Source: Subdoligranulum sp.
GTDB taxonomy: Bacteria; Bacillota; Clostridia; Oscillospirales; Ruminococcaceae
NCBI GenBank assembly: GCA_004555405.1
Contig: SFIE01000017.1
Coordinates: 1-34,853 of the forward strand
Direction: 5' to 3'
DNA length: 34,853 nucleotides
The translations under genes and the position numbers were made by a program. Under the pieces are notes generated by a model. That model was not told where the DNA came from. It saw only the letters and a program-made list of their open reading frames with translations, and ran no database searches. Positions 29,561 to 34,853 of the stretch are shown here, piece by piece; the first letter of the stretch is position 1, and the number at the start of each line of letters is the position of its first letter.

Positions 29561-31342
29561 TTAGTTCTGGGCCTTGGTGGGTTCCTCGGCAGGAATGGTG
29601 TAACGGCCTGCATAGCGGGCATGGCGGCGGATAAATTCTTCGTTGCCGCCCATCTTGATTTTATCCAGATAATCGTGGGTGTCAAACTCGCCGGCGCTCA
29701 CCTCGATCATGTCAACGGCCACGTTGCTGCAGTGGTCGGCCACACGTTCCAGATTGGTGAGCAGATCGTTGAACAGATAACCATAGGCCTGGTTGCAGCC
29801 GCCGGCCTGCAGGCGGGCAATGTGGCGGCTTTTCAGCTTGCGGGCCAGCTCGTCCACCACCTGCTCCAAAGGCTCCACTTTTTTGGCGGCCTCGATGTCG
29901 CGGTTTTCAAAGGCGTAAATGGTTTTGTCCAAAAGGTCCTGCACGGCGTTTTCCATCACCTGCAGCTCCTGCATGGCAGGCTGCGAAAAGGTAACGCCCG
30001 CCTTCAGCATTTCCTGTGCGGTTTTGGCAATGTTCAGCGCATGGTCGCCCATACGCTCAAAATCACTGATGCAGTGCAAAAGCGTGTTCACCATGTGGCT
30101 GTCGCTCAGGCTCAAAGGCTGTGCGGAAAGCTTTACCAGATAGCTGCCAAGGGTGTCCTCGTACAGGTCGGTGGCGTCTTCCTCACGGCGCACACTGGCA
30201 AAGATATCCTCGTTCCATTTTCCCACCAGCGACATACTTTTCAGCAGTGCGCTGCGGGCCAGATTGGCCAGGTCCACGGTGGTAACCTGTGCGCGGTAAG
30301 TGGCCACGGCAGGGGTGTTGAGCAAGCGCTCGTCCAGAATGGGCCTGTCCTCTTGTTTGGCATCCTCCTTGCCGTTGGGCACGGTGAGGATGGCCAGCTT
30401 TTCCAGCCCGCGGCTGAAGGGCAGCAGCACCAGGGTGACAGAAATGTTAAAGATGGAGTGGATCATGGCGATGCCCACAGCCTGAATGGGGCGCGAAAGC
30501 TGCGCAACAGGGAAAAATGCGTTGTAGCTGTAAAAAGCGGTCAGGAACAAAAATACGCCGATGATGTTGAAGTACAGGTGTACCATGGCAGTGCGGCGGG
30601 CGTTTTTGGTGGCACCGATCGAGCTGATCAGTGCGGTTACGCAGGTGCCGATGTTCTGGCCCATGATGATGGGCAGTGCGGCACCCATGGTCACGCTGCC
30701 GGTCGCACACAGGGCCTGCAGAATACCCACGCTGGCCGAGGAGGACTGGATCACGGCGGTCAGCACTGCACCGGCAATCACACCCAGCAGGGGGTTGGAG
30801 AATTTCAGGAACAGATCGGTAAACCAGGGCTCGTTGGCAAGGGGCTTCATGGCGGTAGACATGGCCTCCATGCCGGTCATCAGCACGGCGAAGCCCAGCA
30901 TAATGGTGCCCACGCCCTTTTTGCGCTCGGAGCGCTGCATATACAAAAGCACGCCGATAAAGGCCAGAATGGGGCAAAAGTTTACGGGCTTGCACAGCTG
31001 CAGCCAGAAGCTGTCACCCTGAATGCCGGTAAGGCTCAGCAGCCAGCTGGTGGCGGTGGTGCCGATGTTGCTGCCCATAATAATGCCCACGGCCTGGTGC
31101 AGCTCCATAATACCGCTGTTTACAAAGCCCACCACCATAACAGTGGTGGCCGAAGAAGACTGGATCACGGCGGTGACCACAAGGCCCATCAAAAGGCCCT
31201 TTACGGGGTGGTCGGTCAGGCGGCTCAAAATGGTTTGCAGCTTGCCGCCCGCCTGCCGCTCAAGCGCCTTGCCCATAACATCCATGCCGAATAAAAACAT
31301 GGCCAGGCCGCCCAGCAGCGCGGTGATGGTAAAAATACTCAT
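29561..31342 (-). CDS. nptA: Na+/phosphate cotransporter with PhoU-like domain
   Basis: This 593-residue membrane protein couples sodium to phosphate transport. It has the two inverted NaPi-II repeats, each with QSSSA (VVTAVIQSSSATTVMVVGFVNSG and VLTAVIQSSSASVGILQALCATG), about eight helices in the first ~320 residues, and a cytoplasmic PhoU-like helical domain (~350-560). Start ATG 31342 is preceded by GAGGAT. It is the first gene of a unit with phoP and phoR, and a Pho-box promoter is found upstream, which supports phosphate as the solute. Confidence 0.93.
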   Translation of the reverse strand: MSIFTITALLGGLAMFLFGMDVMGKALERQAGGKLQTILSRLTDHPVKGLLMGLVVTAVIQSSSATTVMVVGFVNSGIMELHQAVGIIMGSNIGTTATSWLLSLTGIQGDSFWLQLCKPVNFCPILAFIGVLLYMQRSERKKGVGTIMLGFAVLMTGMEAMSTAMKPLANEPWFTDLFLKFSNPLLGVIAGAVLTAVIQSSSASVGILQALCATGSVTMGAALPIIMGQNIGTCVTALISSIGATKNARRTAMVHLYFNIIGVFLFLTAFYSYNAFFPVAQLSRPIQAVGIAMIHSIFNISVTLVLLPFSRGLEKLAILTVPNGKEDAKQEDRPILDERLLNTPAVATYRAQVTTVDLANLARSALLKSMSLVGKWNEDIFASVRREEDATDLYEDTLGSYLVKLSAQPLSLSDSHMVNTLLHCISDFERMGDHALNIAKTAQEMLKAGVTFSQPAMQELQVMENAVQDLLDKTIYAFENRDIEAAKKVEPLEQVVDELARKLKSRHIARLQAGGCNQAYGYLFNDLLTNLERVADHCSNVAVDMIEVSAGEFDTHDYLDKIKMGGNEEFIRRHARYAGRYTIPAEEPTKAQN

Positions 31343-31388
31343 ACGCAAAAAATCCTCGCAATTTTCTTTTTGTTGAACACAAACTTAC

Positions 31389-31452
31389 ATGATACAAGTA
31401 TGCCAGATTTTATGTAAATTTTACAACCTCTGTAATGTAAAATCAATGTAAA
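31389..31452 (-). promoter_or_regulatory. Pho-box promoter of nptA-phoPR
   Basis: On the minus strand, two TTTACA copies (complements of 31447-31452 and 31436-31441) lie exactly 11 bp apart, as in PhoP-binding direct repeats of Bacillus. A third TTTACA (31413-31418 complement) can act as -35, with TATCAT (31389-31394 complement) as -10 at 18 nt. A regulator bound upstream of this -35 would activate. Confidence 0.75.
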
Positions 31453-31509
31453 GCAAAAAATAAACAGGAACAATTCTTAAAAAAGACTTTCATTTTTGGA
31501 AAATTGGTG

Positions 31510-31524
31510 CTATAATGATAGTAA
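31510..31524 (+). promoter_or_regulatory. Rubrerythrin promoter with PerR-like box
   Basis: CTATAATGATAGTAA matches the PerR consensus TTATAATNATTATAA in 12 of 14 defined bases. It includes a -10 hexamer (TATAAT, 31511-31516) with an extended TGC in front. PerR bound here would block transcription, so peroxide should induce the gene. Confidence 0.7.
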
Positions 31525-31577
31525 CGAAATTCTACCGCCCGTTTGGCGGGCCGGATGACCGAAAGGAGAAATGAACC

Positions 31578-32114
31578 ATGAGCAAGTATGCAGGCACCCA
31601 AACCGAAAAAAATCTGCAGGCAGCGTTTGCAGGTGAATCGCAGGCGCGCAATAAGTACACCTATTTTGCCTCCAAGGCAAAAAAAGAAGGCTATGAGCAG
31701 ATCGCAGCATTGTTTTTGAAAACCGCCGACAATGAAAAAGAGCATGCCAAAATGTGGTTTAAAGAGCTGGAAGGCATTGGAACCACGGCGCAGAATCTGG
31801 CGGCTGCCGCAGACGGCGAAAACTATGAGTGGACCGATATGTACGAAGGGTTTGCCAAAACCGCTGAGGCCGAGGGCTTTGACAAGCTGGCACAAAAGTT
31901 CCGCATGGTGGGCGAGATCGAAAAAACGCACGAGGAGCGCTATCGTGCCTTGCTGCACAATGTGGAAACTGCACAGGTGTTTGAAAAGAGCGAGGTCAAG
32001 GTGTGGGAATGCCGCAACTGCGGCCATATTGTGATCGGCACCAAGGCTCCCGAGGTTTGCCCGGTGTGCGATCATCCCCAAAGCTATTTTGAGCTGCGCG
32101 AAACCAACTACTAA
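31578..32114 (+). CDS. rbr: Rubrerythrin
   Basis: This 178-residue non-haem iron protein reduces hydrogen peroxide in anaerobes. The ferritin-like part (~1-140) has the di-iron ligands in AFAGESQARNKY (E20), DNEKEHAKMWF and GEIEKTHEERYR, and the rubredoxin-like tail (~143-178) has the iron-binding CRNCG and CPVCDH pairs. AAAGGAG sits 9 nt before the ATG. It stands alone between a Pho-regulated unit and a methyltransferase gene, with its own promoter and terminator. Confidence 0.97.
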   Translation: MSKYAGTQTEKNLQAAFAGESQARNKYTYFASKAKKEGYEQIAALFLKTADNEKEHAKMWFKELEGIGTTAQNLAAAADGENYEWTDMYEGFAKTAEAEGFDKLAQKFRMVGEIEKTHEERYRALLHNVETAQVFEKSEVKVWECRNCGHIVIGTKAPEVCPVCDHPQSYFELRETNY

Positions 32115-32140
32115 GCTGCCGCACACAGCGGCTGAAATCA

Positions 32141-32178
32141 CAAAAAGCAGGGTGCGGGCAACCGCATCCTGCTTTTTG
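32141..32178. terminator. Terminator after rubrerythrin
   Basis: CAAAAAGCAGG-TGCGG (32141-32157) pairs with CCGCA-CCTGCTTTTTG (32162-32178), a GCAA loop between them, with A-run and T-run in the stem. Confidence 0.88.
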
Positions 32179-32225
32179 CACACAGGCAGCAAGGGCCCTG
32201 TATATGCTTTTTCGGACAAAAAGTG

Positions 32226-32288
32226 TATAATAAGGCAGACATTTGAGGAAAGAAAATGAAAATAAGCGAGGTTTATGCATGGCAATGA
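32226..32288 (+). promoter_or_regulatory. Promoter -10 and 10-codon ORF before the methyltransferase gene
   Basis: TATAAT (32226-32231) is a -10 without a good -35. Then GAGGAA precedes ATG 32256, which opens a 10-codon frame (MKISEVYAWQ) ending at 32288, over the start (32279) of the main gene in another frame. This could couple translation; it may be chance. Confidence 0.3.
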
Positions 32289-33106
32289 TCATAGAATTGC
32301 AAAACTTGAATGCACCCGAGCTGGATGTGTTTGCCCGTTTGACCGAGGCACAGCTTCGCAATCGGTTGGAGCCTGAAAAGGGAATTTTTATCGCGGAAAG
32401 CCCCAAGGTGATCCGCCGTGCGCTGGATGCAGGCTACGAACCGGTATCCCTGCTGATGGAGCCGCGCCACATCGAGGGTGACGCAAAAGATTTGATCGAG
32501 CGCTGCGGGCAGATCCCGGTGTACACGGGTGAGCGGGATATGCTGCAGCAGCTTACCGGTTTTGCGCTTACCCGCGGCGTGCTGTGTGCCATGCGCCGCC
32601 CCAAGCTGCCTTCGGCGCAGCAGATCTGTGCCGGGGCCCGGCGGGTGGCTGTGCTGGAGGGCATTGTGGACACCACCAACATGGGCGCGATTTTCCGTTC
32701 GGCAGCGGCACTGGGCATGGATGCCGTGCTGCTCAGCCCCACCTGCTGCGATCCGCTGTGCCGCCGCGCCGCCCGCGTGAGCATGGGCACCGTGTTTCAG
32801 GTGCCCTGGACGCGTTTGGTGGAAAAAAATGAAAACTGGCCCGGCAATGGTATGAAGCTGCTGCGGGAAATGGGCTTCCACACGGCGGCTATGGCACTGA
32901 GCAACCGCTCGGTGAGTGTGGAGGACCCGGTTCTGGCAGCGGAGGAAAAGCTGGCAATTTTCATGGGCACCGAGGGCGACGGCCTGGCAGACAGCACCAT
33001 TGCGGCCTGCGACTATACGGTAAAGATCCCCATGTACCATGGGGTAGATTCTCTGAATGTGGCGGCGGCCAGCGCAGTGGCGTTCTGGCAGCTTCGCGCC
33101 AAATAA
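32279..33106 (+). CDS. SpoU/TrmH-family RNA 2'-O-methyltransferase
   Basis: This 275-residue enzyme methylates ribose in tRNA or rRNA with SAM. It has the SpoU substrate-binding region (~20-95, EKGIFIAESPKVIRRAL) and the knotted SPOUT domain with motif 1 EGIVDTTNMGAIFRSAAALGMDAVLL, motif 2 IFMGTEGDGLAD and motif 3 IPMYHGVDSLNVAAASAVAFW. Its exact target cannot be told. ATG 32279 has GCGAGGT upstream. Confidence 0.9.
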   Translation: MAMIIELQNLNAPELDVFARLTEAQLRNRLEPEKGIFIAESPKVIRRALDAGYEPVSLLMEPRHIEGDAKDLIERCGQIPVYTGERDMLQQLTGFALTRGVLCAMRRPKLPSAQQICAGARRVAVLEGIVDTTNMGAIFRSAAALGMDAVLLSPTCCDPLCRRAARVSMGTVFQVPWTRLVEKNENWPGNGMKLLREMGFHTAAMALSNRSVSVEDPVLAAEEKLAIFMGTEGDGLADSTIAACDYTVKIPMYHGVDSLNVAAASAVAFWQLRAK

Positions 33107-33119
33107 AAATCCAAAAAAA

Positions 33120-33165
33120 GGGCGCTGCAGTCAGCTGTATCTTACAGCCGGCCGCAGCGCCCTTT
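33120..33165 (+). terminator. Terminator after the methyltransferase gene
   Basis: GGGCGCTGC (33120-33128) pairs with GCAGCGCCC (33154-33162), and inside it GCTGTA pairs with TACAGC. A-run before and TTT after are present. Confidence 0.82.
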
Positions 33166-33179
33166 GTGTGTGATAAAAC

Positions 33180-33212
33180 AAAAAGAACCCTGAAGCGATG
33201 GCTTCGGGGCTC
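33180..33212 (-). terminator. Terminator of the tRNA transcript
   Basis: On the minus strand, GAGCCC-GAAGC pairs with GCTTC-GGGTTC around CATC and is followed by TTTTT. It lies 4 nt after tRNA-Asn. Confidence 0.8.
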
Positions 33213-33216
33213 TTGA

Positions 33217-33292
33217 TGGCTGCTCCTGTCAGGCTCGAACTGACGACATCATGATTAACAGTCATGCGCTCTACCGACTGAGCTAAGGAGCA
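33217..33292 (-). tRNA. tRNA-Asn (anticodon GTT)
   Basis: The minus strand folds as a full cloverleaf: acceptor TGCTCCT/AGGAGCA, D-loop with AGCTCAGTCGGTAGAGC, anticodon loop CTGTTAA (GTT), TTCGAGCC in the T-arm, discriminator G and an encoded CCA (33217-33219 complement). Length is 76 nt. Confidence 0.97.
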
Positions 33293-33295
33293 ATA

Positions 33296-33370
33296 TGGTG
33301 ACCCGTACCGGAATCGAACCGATGTTAACGGCGTGAGAGGCCGCTGTCTTAACCGCTTGACCAACGGGCC
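33296..33370 (-). tRNA. tRNA-Glu (anticodon CTC)
   Basis: The minus strand folds with acceptor GGCCCGT/ACGGGTC, D-arm GGTCAAGCGGTTAAGAC, anticodon loop CTCTCAC (CTC), T-arm TTCGATTCC, discriminator A and encoded CCA. Length is 75 nt. It lies 3 nt before tRNA-Asn, so the two are cut from one transcript. Confidence 0.97.
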
Positions 33371-33403
33371 ATATTGCATGCACTGTTTCAGCGCGATATA
33401 TTT

Positions 33404-33431
33404 ATTATACAGCCTTCTCCCAAAATGTCAA
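33404..33431 (-). promoter_or_regulatory. Promoter of the tRNA pair
   Basis: On the minus strand TTGACA (33426-33431 complement) and TATAAT (33404-33409 complement), both perfect, are 16 nt apart. Confidence 0.82.
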
Positions 33432-33556
33432 CAGATTTTTTGAAATTTATCTGGAATTTTTAAAACAAAGCGTGTATAATAAAATAAACTGTTTTCCTAC
33501 TGGGTTTATGTGTATGTTTGAAGGCAGAATTTCATCGCGCTGAGAGGGAAATTTTT

Positions 33557-34258
33557 GTGAACGGAAAAACGATTCGGCTGGCGTTTTTAGCCACTCTGCC
33601 GGTGATGGCAGGATACATCGTGTTGGGCATCGGCTTTGGTGTGCTGATGGCAGAAAAAGGGTATTCACTGTGGTGGGCACTGCTGATGAGCCTGACCATT
33701 TACGGCGGCTCGCTGCAGTATATCGGTGTAAGCCTTTTGAGCAGCGGGGCCTCGCTGCTTTCGGCGGCGCTCATCACACTCACGGTACATGCACGCCACA
33801 TCTTTTACGGCATCTCCATGCTGGGACCATACCGAAAGCTGAAGCATGGCCGCGCCTATTGCATTTTTGCACTGACCGATGAAACCTATTCGCTGGTGTG
33901 TGCTCCGCAGCTGCCCAAGGAAGTGGGCTACACGCCGTATTGCATTCTGGTTTCGGCACTTGACCAGATTTACTGGCTGCTGGGCACCTTGGCGGGCAGT
34001 GTGATGGGCACCGTGCTGCCGGTTGATTTCACGGGAGTGGATTTTTCCATGACAGCGCTGTTTGTGGCAATTTTCGTGGAACAGTGGGGGCAAACAAGGG
34101 ATCATCGCCCGGCCATTGCAGGGCTGCTGATCTCGGCTTTGTGCCGGATTGTTTTTGGGGCGGATCGCTTTTTGATCCCGGCCATGTTGGGCATCACGGC
34201 AGCGCTGTTGCTGTTTGGCGCAAAAAGTGGGGCGAAGGAGGCAAGACAAAATGGATAA
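33557..34258 (+). CDS. azlC: Branched-chain amino acid exporter large subunit AzlC
   Basis: This 233-residue membrane protein belongs to the AzlC/YgaZ family, which with AzlD exports branched-chain amino acids or analogs. It has the typical ATLPVMAGYIVLGIGFGVLMAEKG, MSLTIYGGSLQYIGVSLL, TLTVHARHIFYGISMLGPYRK and FALTDETYSLV segments. Start GTG 33557 is chosen because GAGAGGGA lies 7-8 nt upstream; a TTG start 39 nt earlier has no such site. A TATAAT (33475-33480) may serve as -10. It overlaps azlD by 8 nt. Confidence 0.92.
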   Translation: MNGKTIRLAFLATLPVMAGYIVLGIGFGVLMAEKGYSLWWALLMSLTIYGGSLQYIGVSLLSSGASLLSAALITLTVHARHIFYGISMLGPYRKLKHGRAYCIFALTDETYSLVCAPQLPKEVGYTPYCILVSALDQIYWLLGTLAGSVMGTVLPVDFTGVDFSMTALFVAIFVEQWGQTRDHRPAIAGLLISALCRIVFGADRFLIPAMLGITAALLLFGAKSGAKEARQNG

Positions 34259-34571
34259 GCTGCATTCGCTGGCGCTGATCCTGATCATGGCCGCACTGAC
34301 TGCGGCGCTGCGTTTTTTGCCCTTTGTAATGTTTTCCAAGGGAACGCCGAAAACGATCGTGTATTTGGGAAATCTATTGCCAAACGCCATTATGGCCATG
34401 CTGGTGGTGTATTGCCTGAAAAATGTTTCTTTTACTGCAAGCAGCCATGGCATACCGGAAGCCCTGGCGGTGTTTTTGGTGGCAGTGCTGCACAAATGGA
34501 AGCACAATATGCTGCTTTCGATCCTGGGAGGAACAGCGGCGTACATGCTGCTTGTGCAGGCGGTATTTTAA
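34251..34571 (+). CDS. azlD: Branched-chain amino acid exporter small subunit AzlD
   Basis: This 106-residue hydrophobic protein has about four helices and the AzlD marks TAALRFLPFVMF and YLGNLLPNAIMAMLVVYCLK. AAGGAGG sits 9 nt before the ATG, inside azlC. It is the required partner of AzlC. No clear terminator follows; the next sequence is an AT-rich promoter zone. Confidence 0.92.
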   Translation: MDKLHSLALILIMAALTAALRFLPFVMFSKGTPKTIVYLGNLLPNAIMAMLVVYCLKNVSFTASSHGIPEALAVFLVAVLHKWKHNMLLSILGGTAAYMLLVQAVF

Positions 34572-34674
34572 ATGGGGAGCAGAATTTGGCAGATACTATA
34601 ATGTAATATAATATATAAGGGGAGGAATCAGGAAGAACACTGTGAAAAAACTTGAAAAAAGTTTGAAAAAGTAG

Positions 34675-34703
34675 TTGACAAAAGGCGATGGGAGTAGTAT
34701 TAT
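34675..34703 (+). promoter_or_regulatory. Upstream tandem promoter of a probable rRNA operon
   Basis: TTGACA (34675-34680) and TATTAT (34698-34703) are 17 nt apart, preceded by phased A-tracts (34636-34670) that could act as an UP element. The sequence after the -10 (ATAAGCAAGCTG) is shared with the next promoter. Downstream are hairpins CTGTC/GACAG (34711-34724) and CCGGCC-GAAA-GGCCGG (34728-34743). Confidence 0.85.
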
Positions 34704-34792
34704 AAGCAAGCTGTCGCACGACAGTGACCGGCCGAAAGGCCGGAAGGGCTGCTATCACTTGAAAGGCTGCTAAAAAATAATTCAAAAAGTGC

Positions 34793-34821
34793 TTGACAAA
34801 CGAAGCACAGCGAGTTATAAT
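34793..34821 (+). promoter_or_regulatory. Downstream tandem promoter of a probable rRNA operon
   Basis: TTGACA (34793-34798), 17 nt, TATAAT (34816-34821): both hexamers and spacing are perfect. It lies 118 bp after the first copy and shares AGCAAGCTG after the -10. Two such promoters ahead of no gene in the window are typical of a 16S-23S-5S operon start, which would begin beyond 34853. Confidence 0.88.
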
Positions 34822-34853
34822 AAGCAAGCTGCTTTGAGAGAGGCAGTCAGCAG

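Noticed and set aside
29621..31294. Plus-strand frame of ~557 codons opposite nptA
   Set aside because: nptA has clear QSSSA repeats and a PhoU-like domain; the opposite frame has no recognisable feature.

Overview
The window reads as chromosomal DNA of a low-redox, GC-rich member of the Firmicutes, most like the Faecalibacterium / Gemmiger / Subdoligranulum group of the Oscillospiraceae. This placement is inference from gene content and style: strong GGAGG-type ribosome binding sites, sigma-A promoters, rubrerythrin with a PerR-like box, a Firmicutes-type Pho box, a HisZ-dependent short HisG, a PHP-type histidinol phosphatase, and heavy GC bias at third codon positions. No mobile element, CRISPR array or phage gene was found. 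The first ~650 bases are visibly AT-rich and carry a gene fragment that ends in GC-rich host sequence, so a recombination or deletion junction lies there.

Layout. 1-875: AT-rich flank with two hairpins and a truncated gene. 876-3121: alkA-type DNA glycosylase, a PfkB sugar kinase and an O6-alkylguanine methyltransferase. 3282-6341: OmpR-type response regulator, histidine kinase and a PepSY-like lipoprotein. 6424-11842: a five-gene peptide-type ABC importer behind a structured leader, facing a minus-strand Xaa-Pro aminopeptidase (12004-13794) across a bidirectional terminator. 14001-16535: two CobW/COG0523 GTPases, one with a very His-rich insert and one fused to a YcgQ/DUF1980-like domain, plus a small anchored protein; probably a metal (zinc) handling module. 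16692-25053: a complete histidine operon, hisZ-hisG (fused)-D-C-B-H-A-F-IE-K. 25421-26103: XRE regulator and small membrane protein, apparently autoregulated. 26237-27304: BirA-type operator, bioY and a DUF1284 gene. 27421-31452: minus-strand nptA-phoP-phoR phosphate module behind a Pho-box promoter. 31510-32178: rubrerythrin with a PerR-like box. 32256-33106: SpoU/TrmH methyltransferase. 33217-33370: tRNA-Glu and tRNA-Asn. 33557-34571: azlCD. 34675-34821: two near-perfect tandem promoters typical of an rRNA operon, which should begin just past the right edge.

How the genes work together. The histidine operon encodes every step from PRPP and ATP to histidinol phosphate, then histidinol and histidine, with most genes overlapping by 4 nt (ATGA), suggesting tight translational coupling. 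The peptide importer and aminopeptidase P would together feed proline-containing peptides to the cell. nptA (Na+/phosphate) is followed by the PhoP/PhoR pair that probably controls it. The most unusual items are the in-frame HisZ-HisG fusion with its inverted-repeat promoter and short upstream ORF, the two-GTPase metal cluster, and several well-formed operator sites (Pho, BirA, PerR, XRE).
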